From contig NZ_AP019841.1 in the NCBI RefSeq assembly GCF_007990445.1, positions 2,232,001 to 2,296,000 on the forward strand: a stretch of 64,000 nucleotides of DNA, read 5' to 3'. The notes below the pieces were generated by a model, which was not told where the DNA came from, searched no databases, and saw nothing but the letters and a program-made list of their open reading frames with translations. Source of the DNA: Leptotrichia wadei. GTDB taxonomy: Bacteria; Fusobacteriota; Fusobacteriia; Fusobacteriales; Leptotrichiaceae. The translations under genes were made by a program, and so were the position numbers. Positions 21,044 through 30,654 of the stretch are shown one piece after another. Position 1 is the stretch's first letter; every line of letters starts with the position of its first letter.

Positions 21044-23923
21044 TTTTTTCACTCTCCCATTCAAAATAAGCTTCTACAATACTATTATTTGAAATATTAT
21101 CATTATTCTTAATTTTAGAAAAAATATATTCTCTCACTAATTTTATTAATTTTTTATTATTTTTTTCTAAAAGATTTTTTATTCTTATTTTTGAAAATTT
21201 CTCTAACTCATTTTCTGTAAATTCAGAATAATCAAAATTTTCTTGATTTAATATGTATTTCCATAATATCTCTGACTCATATTGTTCCAACGATTTAAAA
21301 AATTCCTTATTTTTATATTTTTTTAATTTTTCTATAAAAGAAATCGGTAATTTATTATTTAAACCCGATACTAATAAAAAATCTAAAATCTTTTCTTTTT
21401 CAGATGTATAACTTATTAAATTATTTATATCTGTATCTTTTTTTTGAAAAATTCTATCTAATTCTTTTATTATTTTATCTTCTGTTTCTGGAATAAAATC
21501 TATAAATTTTTGATTTAATAAAAAACTATAAACTTCTATATTTAGTGTATCTTTTATTTCTTTTAGTATTTCATTTTTAACTCTTCAAAATATATTTCAT
21601 CTATTATTCTTAAAAAATAACATTTTATTTTTAAATTATTTTTATTAATAAAGTTTTTTATTTTATCATTTTTTGAAATTTTTGGCATTTCTTTTTTATT
21701 AAAATAGTATGTAATGTGATCCAATAAATTTTCATCTATTCTTTTCCTATCAATTAAAAAAATCTTTTCCAATATCTTATCAAAAAACTCTTTGTTTAAA
21801 TTTTTAAAATTTTTATAAATTATAACTATAAAGTTATCTGCTACATCCAAAGCATAATTATTTTCAAAAAAGACATTGCTATTTTTATCATTTAATATTA
21901 TGTCAACTAATTTTTCAAACTGAGTTTCTATTAAATTTAATTTCGAGATTATTAGTAAAATACTTTCTAAAGTATCTATTTTTTCCATAAATTCGTTATC
22001 ATTCTCTATTATCCAATCAAGTATATTTTTGAGTAATACAATTAATTTATCGAAAATTTCTTTCTCACATTTTAAATCTTTTATCTCATATTCATTAAAT
22101 AATTTTTTCAAATCACTGTAACTTAATTCTAACATCATAAAAAAATCAAAATATTCAAATTCTTCTATAAGGTTTCTGTTTTTAAACATCTGATTTTTGA
22201 CCTCAATATTCTTATTAGTATACGACATGAGTAAAATTTCAATGTACTTTTTCATAAATTCTGAATAATCAGAAAATGAATTTCCAAATATTCCATTTAA
22301 AGAACAAAAATAAAATAAATCTCTTGACAAAATTATAGCTTTGTATGACGGAGGTGTTCCCATTACATATGAAGTACTTTTCCCTTTTCTTACTTTATCA
22401 AATAATTTGTTCATTTCCTTATTTAAAGCTTCTAAAGTTGAATATTTAAATATTTCATTAAAAAGTTCTGTTTCATATTTAAAATATTCAAAATACTTAT
22501 CTTCCAAACTTTCTTCTATACTTTCAAAAGTTTTATTTAAATTTTCTTCTGCATGTGTTATTTCCATAAATTCAATAATACTCAATATAAAGTTATCCCA
22601 AACTAATTTTTCATTTTTACTATTAACATTTTCTTTTTCTTCTATCATACTTTTTATTGTTTCTTTTGCTTTATTTATTTTTTTAAAAAATAAATATCCA
22701 TATACAATTACATATTTGTTAATATTGTTATTTTCTTTGTATTCTTCTACTAAATTCTGAAAATTTTTATAATCATAATCACAAATTATTTTTAAACATT
22801 TTTCTTCTACTTCTATTTTTTCTTCTAAAATATTTTTTTGTTCTTTTCTCTTAGGAGTAATTCCTTTTTCAGAAAAAGGAATTAATATTTCTTTTTCATT
22901 TCTATTTATCCTCTGAAGAATTTTTTTTATCCTTGATTTAAAAAGTATCTCTTCATATTTTTCTATATCTTTAAACTCTAATCTTGTATATAAAATTCTT
23001 TTCCAGTCTTCATCTATACGAATTTCAGAATATTTATTAAGTTTATTCCAATTGTGCTTTGTTAAATAATTTAAATTTATATATATTTCAAAAATTTTTT
23101 CTTGCCTCACATTCTCTTTTTCATTATAAATATTCGATAAAAACTTAGTTAAAGTTTTCTCGTAATTATTATTAAATCTTTCTTTTTTATTTTCATATAG
23201 TACTTCATCATTAGTATCATTCAAAAGTTTTAATGAAATTTTATTTATCTGTTCACCATTTTCTTCCTCTTTATTATCCTCGTTTGTAAATTCAACAAGA
23301 AATGCCTTTCTAGTTTTCTCTTTCAAAATTTCTTTTATCCAATTCATAATTTGTTGCACATTTGTATCACTGTATGAATAACCTATAAATAGTACTGTAT
23401 TTGTTGTAAATAAACCTTTTACAAGAGTTGAAATTAATTGAAAATTTTTTTCATAATTATCATAATCACTTTTCTTCAAAACTATATTTTTATTTTCAAA
23501 ATCACCATGCATTTTTATAAGCATTCTGTTAGAATTAGTGTACGGTAAATCTTCATCTTTACTTACAATTTGTAAATTTTTTATTTCATCTTCAATTAAT
23601 GTATCATAATTTGTTGTAATTATATAAGTCAATTTCATTTTTTTTAAAATTCTATGAATAGAATTGGGAACATATTTCCCTAAAAATCTTTTTTCTGCAA
23701 TTTCATAATATTTCAAACTACCATATCTTTCAAAAACTTCTTCTGGTATAGTTAAAAATTGTTTTGATGTAAATTCTTTTATTCCTCTATAATCGGCATA
23801 ATCTTTTATTAATTCTTCCCATTCTGGCAATCCACTATTTTTAGAAACTCCTGCTCCAACAAAAACTACTAATTTTCCTTTTTCTAATTCTTCAGCTAAA
23901 AATCTAATATCTTGTTCTAACAC
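21027..23923 (-). pseudogene. SIR2-domain protein, defence-type, with one frameshift near 21574
   Basis: The N-terminal 200 residues are a SIR2 (NAD-binding) domain of the kind found in phage-defence proteins: FVGAGVS (21-27), SGLPEWEEL, TTNYD (103-107), KMHGD with catalytic His139, and GYSYSD (181-186). The rest is highly charged and helical, without a recognised family. The SIR2 frame stops at 21563 (786 residues), but another frame without a start continues for 180 residues to 21027; adding one A to the A5 run at 21574-21578 joins them (YFEELKNEILKEIKDT) into about 965 residues. The gene starts at GTG 14 nt after the ABC-F stop with AAGGAGGG before it. NADase-type abortive defence is inferred. 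Confidence 0.75.
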
Positions 23924-23936
23924 CTTTTTCCCTCCT

Positions 23937-25868
23937 TTATTCCAATCCCTTCAATTCCTCACTCTTCGAATCCCACTCTTCCATCATTTCCATCTCGTCA
24001 CTATCCAATCTGTCAAATTCCTCCTGAATTTCCATCAATTTTCCAACATCATTTTTTCGCCCGGCTTCTTCATAATCTTTATTCAATTCTTCCCGTTTTT
24101 CTGAGATTTTCTCCATTTTTTCTTCCAATTTTGCAATATCTCTTTTCAATTTCGAGATTTTTTTAGAAAGTTCTTTTTGCTCCTGATATGACAATTTTTG
24201 CTCTTCTTTTGTTTCAATGTCAGTTGCAGTCGGATTCGATTTATTGTTTTTCAAACTTTCCTTGTAATCTTCGTAATTTCCCTTAAATTTCGTAAGACCA
24301 TTTTCATCAAGATAGTAGATTGTATTACAAACTGTGTCTAAAAAGTGACGATTATGCGATACGACAAGTATTGTTCCGTCAAAATCTTCTAATGCATCTT
24401 CCAAAACTTCAATTGAGTAAATATCCAGATGGTTTGTAGGCTCATCTAAAATTAGGAAATTCGCTCTTTGCATATACAATTTTAAGAATGAAACTCTAAC
24501 TTTTTCTCCACCGCTCAATTTTTCTACTTTTTTCAAAACATCATCGCCTGAAAACAAGAAAGCTCCCGCAAGTGTTCGTAAATATTCTTCCGTCAAATTT
24601 AGAGAATTATTAATTTCCTGCAAAATATTGTTTGCTGGAGTTAAATCCATGTGATTTTGGTCGTAATAACCGACTTTTACACGAGAACCAAACTCGACAG
24701 TTCCTGAATCCTGCTTCAATTTATTTACCAAAATTTTTAGCAAAGTCGATTTCCCAATCCCATTTTTTCCAATAATTCCGACTCTTTCTCCACGAAATAA
24801 CTGAAAACTCACATTATTCAACACTTTTTTGTTGTCAAAACTTTTTGAAATTCCATTCACTTTTAAAACATTGTCACCAGTAATTGTATCTGTTTCAAAT
24901 TTCAATTTCATTCTTTGCGGATTAAAAACAGGGTCGTCCATTCGCTCGATTCTATCTAGAATTTTTTGTCGACCTTTTGCCTGTCTAGCCTTTATTCCAG
25001 CACGGAATCTGTCAATGTATTCTTCCATTTTCTTAATTTTTTCCTGCTCTTTTTCGTAACGCTTCATTTCCCCTTTTAAAATCATCTCTTTTTGAATGAT
25101 AAATGCAGAAAAATTCCCATCATATTTATGCAATTTCTTATTCTCAATTTCAAAAATTTTGTTACAAACATTATCCAAGAAAATTCTATCATGTGAAACA
25201 AGCAAAAACGCCTTCGCATACCGTTTCAAATAGTCTTCCAGCCACTCAATTGAAACCAAATCTAAATGGTTTGTCGGCTCATCTAAAATTAGCAAATCTG
25301 GCTCAGACAACAGCAATTTTGCAAGTGAAACCCTAGTTTGCTCTCCACCGCTCAAATCTTTCAGCACCAAATTGTAATATTCCTCAGTCAGCTCCAGCCC
25401 AGTCAAAATCTGCTTTATCTTATACTCAATATCATATCCGCCCTTCGCCTCATAAAGCGACGACAACTCCGCAGACTTATTAATCAATTTTTCCAGCTCA
25501 TCATTTTCAGCCGTTCCCAAAAGCAAATTAACCTTCTGAAGTTCATGCCAAATTTCCCTCTCTTCTGCAAAAACCGACATCATCTCTTCATAAATCGTAT
25601 TTTTTTCATCCGAAAACTCATGATTTTGCGACAAATATCCAATTTTCATCGAAGCAATTTTCACAATATTCCCAACTTCATTCAAATTATCTTCCGCCCC
25701 ATCAATTCGCTCTCTATCAAGTAACATCCGAATAATCGTCGATTTCCCAGCTCCATTCACCCCAACAAGCCCAATCTTATCCTTCTCCTCAATCGTAAAA
25801 TTAATATCCTTCAATATATATTCCCCAGCAAACTGCTTATACACCCTATTAAATTGCACTAAACTCAT
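23937..25868 (-). CDS. ABC-F family ATPase
   Basis: A soluble protein with two ABC domains and no membrane segments, as in ribosome-associated ABC-F factors (translation factor, or ribosome-protection antibiotic resistance). Each half has Walker A (GVNGAGKST near residue 36; GKNGIGKST), a signature (LSGGEQTRVSLAKLLL; LSGGEKVRVSFLKLYM) and LILDEPTNHLD. The two are linked by a Lys/Glu-rich coiled segment (about residues 240-320) and a C-terminal coiled coil rich in Glu/Lys (about 540-643). ATG 25868 is preferred to the TTG codon just before it; AAGGAAGGGA lies upstream. The SIR2 gene follows after 13 nt, so the two are probably co-transcribed. Confidence 0.93.
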   Translation of the reverse strand: MSLVQFNRVYKQFAGEYILKDINFTIEEKDKIGLVGVNGAGKSTIIRMLLDRERIDGAEDNLNEVGNIVKIASMKIGYLSQNHEFSDEKNTIYEEMMSVFAEEREIWHELQKVNLLLGTAENDELEKLINKSAELSSLYEAKGGYDIEYKIKQILTGLELTEEYYNLVLKDLSGGEQTRVSLAKLLLSEPDLLILDEPTNHLDLVSIEWLEDYLKRYAKAFLLVSHDRIFLDNVCNKIFEIENKKLHKYDGNFSAFIIQKEMILKGEMKRYEKEQEKIKKMEEYIDRFRAGIKARQAKGRQKILDRIERMDDPVFNPQRMKLKFETDTITGDNVLKVNGISKSFDNKKVLNNVSFQLFRGERVGIIGKNGIGKSTLLKILVNKLKQDSGTVEFGSRVKVGYYDQNHMDLTPANNILQEINNSLNLTEEYLRTLAGAFLFSGDDVLKKVEKLSGGEKVRVSFLKLYMQRANFLILDEPTNHLDIYSIEVLEDALEDFDGTILVVSHNRHFLDTVCNTIYYLDENGLTKFKGNYEDYKESLKNNKSNPTATDIETKEEQKLSYQEQKELSKKISKLKRDIAKLEEKMEKISEKREELNKDYEEAGRKNDVGKLMEIQEEFDRLDSDEMEMMEEWDSKSEELKGLE

Positions 25869-26009
25869 CAAATTCCCTTCCTTTTCTCTATTTTTATCAA
25901 ATTATTTTTTTATATCTTATATTTTAATTTTATTCGTTAAATTATATCATTTTTGATATTTGTTTACAATGTTTGGGAATTTCTCATTAAAGAAATTTTT
26001 CTTTTAAAT

Positions 26010-26038
26010 TTGACAATAATATTAAACTTTGATATAAT
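26010..26038 (+). promoter_or_regulatory. Consensus promoter of the SemiSWEET gene
   Basis: TTGACA (26010-26015), 17-nt spacer, TATAAT (26033-26038), a perfect sigma-70 match, 35 nt before the start codon. Confidence 0.85.
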
Positions 26039-26072
26039 TTATATATGTACTTTTTAAAAAGGAGGTAATTTT

Positions 26073-26336
26073 ATGAACAAAAAGAAAATTAACACGGTTG
26101 TTGGTTCAATTGGAGCATTTATTGGAGTTTTTGTGTTTATAACCTATATTCCTCAAATTATTGCTAATTTAGGAGGAGAAAAAGCTCAGCCTTGGCAACC
26201 TCTTACGGCTTCGATTTCTTGTCTAATTTGGGTTATTTACGGATGGACTAAAGAACCTAAAAAAGATTTTATTCTTATCGTTCCAAATTTAGCTGGAGTG
26301 ATATTAGGATTTTTAACTTTTATTACAGCTTTATAA
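26073..26336 (+). CDS. SemiSWEET-type sugar transporter
   Basis: An 87-residue protein with three predicted transmembrane helices (about 9-30, 42-58, 66-86), the size of a bacterial SemiSWEET, which dimerises to form a facilitative sugar channel. The PQ-loop signature TYIPQI follows the first helix start, and the second helix has the conserved ISCLIWVIYGW form. An excellent AGGAGGT ribosome binding site lies 7 nt upstream, a consensus promoter precedes it and a terminator follows, so it is a single-gene unit. The sugar cannot be named from sequence. Confidence 0.88.
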   Translation: MNKKKINTVVGSIGAFIGVFVFITYIPQIIANLGGEKAQPWQPLTASISCLIWVIYGWTKEPKKDFILIVPNLAGVILGFLTFITAL

Positions 26337-26400
26337 ATTTTTATTTATAAAAAATGAAATTTACTATTAAATATTTTTATTATACTTTTATTTAAAAACA

Positions 26401-26427
26401 AAAAGAGGTTTTATGCCTCTTTTTTTA
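26401..26427 (+). terminator. Terminator after the SemiSWEET gene
   Basis: AAAAGAGG (26401-26408), 7-nt loop, CCTCT followed by nine T (26416-26427). Confidence 0.85.
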
Positions 26428-26506
26428 TTTTATCAGAAATTTTTATTTATTTTTTCTAGTATATAAGCAAAAAATATGTTATTTCGAAAAGTTTTTCTAG
26501 TATAAG

Positions 26507-26535
26507 TTGAAAAACTTTTTAATTTAGTATATAAT
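26507..26535 (+). promoter_or_regulatory. Promoter of the AAA ATPase gene
   Basis: TTGAAA (26507-26512), 17-nt spacer, TATAAT (26530-26535), 33 nt before the start. Upstream the phrase TTTTTCTAGTATA occurs twice (near 26452 and 26492), a possible short direct repeat. Confidence 0.7.
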
Positions 26536-26567
26536 TTCTTGTATATATTAATATAGGTGGTGATAAA

Positions 26568-27782
26568 ATGATAAAAAGAGAGCAATATTTAAAAGAAATT
26601 AGAAAATTTATGGATAAGCCGATAATAAAAGTTATTACTGGTATGCGTAGAAGCGGGAAATCTATGATTTTAAAATTAATATCTAAAGAACTTGAAGAAA
26701 AGGGAATTAATAAAGAGAATATTATTTTTATTAATTTTGAATCTTTAATGTTCGCTGAATTTGCAAATTTTCAAAAATTATATAGCTATATTATTGAAAA
26801 ATCAAAAAATTTAGCTGGTAAAATTTATATTTTACTCGATGAAATTCAAGAAGTTGCTTCTTGGGAAAAAATGATAAATTCATTGCTAGTTGACTTAGAT
26901 TGTGATATTTATATCACTGGTTCGAATGCTAATTTATTGTCTTCAGAGTTGGCTACCTACATTGCAGGAAGATATGTTGAAATAAAGGTTTTTCCTTTAT
27001 CTTTTAAAGAATTTATAGATTTTTCCAAAATTCAAAATCCAGAAAAAATTTACAGCAATGAAGAATATTTTGAAAAATATTTGCAATTTGGAGGTTTACC
27101 TGCCATCCACAATTTCAATCAAGATAAAACTTCAATTTATCAGTATTTGACTGATATTTATAATTCTGTCTTGCTAAAAGATGTTGTTGCGAGAAATAAT
27201 ATAAGGGATATTGAACTTTTAGAACGAATAATTTTATATATTTTTGACAATATTGGAAACATTTTTTCTGCCAAAAAAATTTCAGATTTTTTGAAAAATC
27301 AAGGTAGAAAATTAAGTGTTGAAACCGTTTACAATTATTTAAAGGCACTTGAAAATGCGTATATTATTTCAAAAGTTCAAAGATATGACATAAAAGGAAA
27401 ATCCATTTTAGAAACACAAGAAAAATTTTATCTTCTTGACTTAGGCTTAAAACATTCTCAATTAGGCTACAAAGCAAACGACATCGCTGGTCATCTTGAA
27501 AACATCATCTATTTAGAACTGTTAAGAAGAAAATACAATGTGAATATCGGAAAATTAAAAACAAAAGAAATTGATTTCATCGCACAAAAAGAAGATAAAA
27601 AATTATATATTCAAGCAACTTATCTTTTAGCCTCAGAAAACACCATTGAACGAGAATTTTCTCCATTAAAAAACATTGAAGACAACTATCCAAAATATGT
27701 TCTTTCTATGGATAATTTAGATGAATATAATATAAATGGAATTCAACGGAAAAAGATTATAGATTTTTTGCTGGATTTATGA
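26568..27782 (+). CDS. AAA_14/DUF4143 family ATPase
   Basis: A 404-residue member of the widespread ATPase family with an N-terminal AAA domain and a C-terminal DUF4143 domain. Walker A is GMRRSGKS near residue 25, Walker B IYILLDEIQEV near residue 90, and sensor-like DIYITGSNANLLSSELATYIAGRY follows. The C-terminal part has a winged helix (about 230-280, KKISDFLKNQGRKLS) and a nuclease-like KEIDFIAQKEDKKLYIQATY segment as in DUF4143. Roles of the family are not established. RBS AGGTGGTGA. It has its own promoter and terminator. Confidence 0.9.
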   Translation: MIKREQYLKEIRKFMDKPIIKVITGMRRSGKSMILKLISKELEEKGINKENIIFINFESLMFAEFANFQKLYSYIIEKSKNLAGKIYILLDEIQEVASWEKMINSLLVDLDCDIYITGSNANLLSSELATYIAGRYVEIKVFPLSFKEFIDFSKIQNPEKIYSNEEYFEKYLQFGGLPAIHNFNQDKTSIYQYLTDIYNSVLLKDVVARNNIRDIELLERIILYIFDNIGNIFSAKKISDFLKNQGRKLSVETVYNYLKALENAYIISKVQRYDIKGKSILETQEKFYLLDLGLKHSQLGYKANDIAGHLENIIYLELLRRKYNVNIGKLKTKEIDFIAQKEDKKLYIQATYLLASENTIEREFSPLKNIEDNYPKYVLSMDNLDEYNINGIQRKKIIDFLLDL

Positions 27783-27904
27783 TTTTGGAATTATAGTAAA
27801 AATTTTTATTTTAAAATATTTTATTTTACTGATTTTTATAATACAATGACATCATGAATATAAAAAATTTTATCCAAAAATTTTCAAAATAATATACAAA
27901 AATG

Positions 27905-27937
27905 AAAGAGAACTAACCGAATCAGTTCTCTTTTTTT
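27905..27937. terminator. Bidirectional terminator between convergent genes
   Basis: AAAGAGAACT (27905-27914), loop, AGTTCTCTTTTTTT (27924-27937). It has T runs on the plus side and AAA on the left arm, and lies between the plus-strand ATPase and minus-strand 27962 gene. Confidence 0.85.
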
Positions 27938-27961
27938 ACTATATCAAACAAAGCCATAGTT

Positions 27962-28930
27962 TTACTCTACTACTCTCAAAACTCTACAATTTCTCACAAA
28001 TAAAAACGAAATATCTTTAATCAATATTTCTGATTTAGAAACAAAAATTCCCGTCATTTTATCTATTTCTTTTAAAATTATTTTCTCATTATCAAATCTT
28101 TCAATTATCCCAAATTTCTCAAAATATGATTTTTCATACTCAAAATGTACTAATATTTTATTTTCAAAACATTTTTTCAAGATTTCCTTTATTTCCATAT
28201 TTGAAATATCAGGCAAAATTTCTTCTAAAGATACATTCTCTGTTTCTATATGATAAACTTTTTCTGTAATTTCCCAAATGTCTGATGTTTTTATTATTAT
28301 AAACTTGCAATCTGCCCAGAACAAATCATTTTCATAAATTAACGTATAATTTTCATCTTGAAAAATAACACTTCCTTGAATATCATTTCTCGCTATTACA
28401 ATTTTATTTTTCTGAATTTTATCATCTTTAACGACAATATCTCTAACAACATTTTTCCCTATCTCTATACTTTTCATTTCACTTTTTCTTATAAATTCTT
28501 CTGATTCCCTATCGCCCTCATCACACCATTGAAAGTGTAAAATTTCTTTTGATTCTTTTACTAAATATCCTTCTCTCTGATAGTCATCTTCATAAAATAA
28601 TCTTAATTTAATTTTATTCTTTTTGAAATATTTAAACAATTCCTTAAAAAATTTATTTTTTTCAAGTTCAATAATTTTTCTGTCACTAGATTTTCTTTCT
28701 TCTATTTTTTCCTTCATTAATTCCAAATATTCTGTATTTTTCCCAAATTTTTTCAAATCATCTATCTTTATAAATCTAAATCCGCCATTTTTCCCATACG
28801 GACTGATTGATGTAAAAATAGCAAATTCACCATTAATTCCTACAAAATTCCCAGCATCAAATCTCCCTTTAGACAAACGCCAATATTCCAACAACTCATC
28901 TTTCCCAGTTTTTTCTAAAAATTTTTTCAT
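27962..28930 (-). CDS. Hypothetical protein with two similar small beta domains
   Basis: A 322-residue cytoplasmic-looking protein, no signal peptide or membrane segment, not recognised. The start at 28930 follows GGGAGGT; an in-frame ATG 24 nt upstream lacks a site. Two segments resemble one another, NKIKLRLFYEDDYQREGYL (about 112-130) and NKILVHFEYEKSYFEKFGII (about 254-273), each followed by a predicted beta strand and a charged turn, as in Sm-like folds; a third related stretch lies between. The stop-start distance to the upstream DUF2207-like gene is 20 nt, so the two form an operon. Confidence 0.7.
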   Translation of the reverse strand: MKKFLEKTGKDELLEYWRLSKGRFDAGNFVGINGEFAIFTSISPYGKNGGFRFIKIDDLKKFGKNTEYLELMKEKIEERKSSDRKIIELEKNKFFKELFKYFKKNKIKLRLFYEDDYQREGYLVKESKEILHFQWCDEGDRESEEFIRKSEMKSIEIGKNVVRDIVVKDDKIQKNKIVIARNDIQGSVIFQDENYTLIYENDLFWADCKFIIIKTSDIWEITEKVYHIETENVSLEEILPDISNMEIKEILKKCFENKILVHFEYEKSYFEKFGIIERFDNEKIILKEIDKMTGIFVSKSEILIKDISFLFVRNCRVLRVVE

Positions 28931-28950
28931 AAAATTACCTCCCTTAAAAA

Positions 28951-30306
28951 TCATCTTCCCATAACATTAAGTTTCAATTCTCCCAACAATTTTTTATCAC
29001 AAAAAACAGTCGAAATCAAAAGTTTTTCATAAATAACTTCTTTTCGCCCAGCAAAATTATTTTTCTCCAAAGTAACATCCAAAAAATTCAAAAATCTTTT
29101 TTCAATTCCCAAAGCAAAAGCATAAATATACATTTGCTGAAAATTTTCGATTAATTCATCTTCACTTGAAAAAGTGGGAATTTCCAATTTTTCAAAATTT
29201 AAAATGTATTTTCTGAATGATTCAATTTCATTCATGGCCAAAAGTCCATTTTCAGTATATCGCACGATTAATTTCTTGTAAATAAAAAATAAAATTACAA
29301 ATGTCAGTGGAATTAAAATATAAAATCTTAGTCCAAATATGAACGCAATATTTGGCAACATAAAACTATACAATGAAAATAAAAATGCCAATGCAATAAA
29401 AATTTTTGCTATTTTTGGGATATACTTAGAAAATATCGGTAAAAATAATATTCTTAGCCAAAGACTTTCCAAGAAAAAAACGATTATTGCAGCTAAAACT
29501 ATAAGTCCAAAATTTCCTTCCCCACTTCCAAATTTTACATCTTTACTTGTCATTATAATTGAAGCTAAAATAACTCCAAAATAAAAGATATAAAATCCTG
29601 AATTTTTCTTGTAAATTATAAATTCTTCCAATTTTTCAGGCGACCAAAATGAACCTAAAAACTTTTTCTTCGTCCTTTTATAAATTTCAAACATTTTTTC
29701 AAAAAAAGGATCTAAAGATTTTTGATTATATGAACTACTCGAAGAGCCGTTACTCGAATTATCCGAAGAACCCTTTAAAATTACATTTATCAAAAAAGCT
29801 ACTAAAAAAGTTATTAGCACTTGCAAGACTTCTCTAAAAATCTCTTTTCTCCTATCAACATTCTTTTCATCCATTTTCGGCAATTTCTCTCTATTTCCAA
29901 AACTTTGATAATCACTTAAAATCCCATTTTCAGAATCCGCCAAGCTATCTAAAACCCATCGCTCTTCTGCAAAAAGCTCATCTTGTCTGTAATAATTACT
30001 TTTAGATTTTTCCAAATTTTTCTTATACAAAATATCCGTTTGAAAATCCATATTTTCAAAAAGTTTTTCTCTTTTCGCAGTTATAAAATTTTTCTCAACC
30101 AAAGAAAATATCCCAATATGAAAATTTTTCTCCGGCCTAGAATTATTCAAAATTCCAACTCCCATTGCAGAAATGCTTTTCGGAACTTTCAAATTTGGAA
30201 TGACATCTTTTTTAAAAAAATTTTTGCCCCAAAATTTTACTGTCCAAAAGCAGTAAATCAGTAAAATTATAATCGCAATTATATAAATAATTGTTATTTC
30301 TCTCAT
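28951..30306 (-). CDS. DUF2207-like membrane protein
   Basis: A 451-residue membrane protein. It has an N-terminal transmembrane helix (ITIIYIIAIIILLIYCFW), then a soluble part whose VPKSISAMGVGILNNSRPEKNFHIGIFSLVEKNFI resembles the C-terminal half of DUF2207 proteins, a Ser/Asn-rich linker, about five further helices (residues 160-350) and a C-terminal soluble region (GLLAMNEIESFRKYIL) also as in DUF2207. The usual N-terminal extracellular domain of that family is missing. The start at 30306 has GGAGG at good spacing, unlike the in-frame ATG at 30324. Function unknown. Confidence 0.7.
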   Translation of the reverse strand: MREITIIYIIAIIILLIYCFWTVKFWGKNFFKKDVIPNLKVPKSISAMGVGILNNSRPEKNFHIGIFSLVEKNFITAKREKLFENMDFQTDILYKKNLEKSKSNYYRQDELFAEERWVLDSLADSENGILSDYQSFGNREKLPKMDEKNVDRRKEIFREVLQVLITFLVAFLINVILKGSSDNSSNGSSSSSYNQKSLDPFFEKMFEIYKRTKKKFLGSFWSPEKLEEFIIYKKNSGFYIFYFGVILASIIMTSKDVKFGSGEGNFGLIVLAAIIVFFLESLWLRILFLPIFSKYIPKIAKIFIALAFLFSLYSFMLPNIAFIFGLRFYILIPLTFVILFFIYKKLIVRYTENGLLAMNEIESFRKYILNFEKLEIPTFSSEDELIENFQQMYIYAFALGIEKRFLNFLDVTLEKNNFAGRKEVIYEKLLISTVFCDKKLLGELKLNVMGR

Positions 30307-30368
30307 AAAATCCTCCACTGACAACTATAAAAAATTAACAAATAATATTTATTATATCATATTTTATT

Positions 30369-30479
30369 CTAAATCCTATTTGAAAAATAGAAACTATATT
30401 TTATTTATTTTTTTGTAACGAGAAGTTAAGACCTCTTGTTACAATAAATATTCGCTTTTTAAACGGGGAATAGTATTAA
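30369..30479. repeat. MITE-like intergenic repeat, family A copy 3
   Basis: Starts CTAAATCCTATTTGAAAAATA and ends TTTTTAAACGGGGAATAGTATTAA. The right end is the exact reverse complement of the start of the copy at 54773. An internal hairpin TTGTAACGAG...CTTGTTACAA is visible. Confidence 0.65.
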
Positions 30480-30545
30480 ACAGGAAATGTATTAATTGCT
30501 GTATTTAAAACATTTAATTTTTTGAAAATAAATTTATTCAATAAA

Positions 30546-30584
30546 TAAAAAGAACTACTCAAGATTTCAAGTAATTCCTTTTAT
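30546..30584 (-). terminator. Terminator after the DUF937 gene
   Basis: On the minus strand AAGGAATTACTTGA pairs with TTGAGTAGTTCTT, then T residues. It is 70 nt after the DUF937 stop. Confidence 0.65.
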
Positions 30585-30654
30585 TTACTAAATTATATTT
30601 TATAGCAAGAATTTTTACAACTTGCTAAAACTAATTATTTTTAAATTTTTATTT

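Noticed and set aside
20265-21578. Programmed -1 ribosomal frameshifting as explanation for the broken SIR2 pair
   Set aside because: Neither junction has an X XXY YYZ slippery heptamer in frame and no clear stimulatory structure was seen; A5 and A6 are also short for transcriptional slippage.
25103-25724. Plus-strand frames opposite the ABC-F gene
   Set aside because: They mirror strongly conserved ABC motifs on the other strand and encode nothing recognisable.
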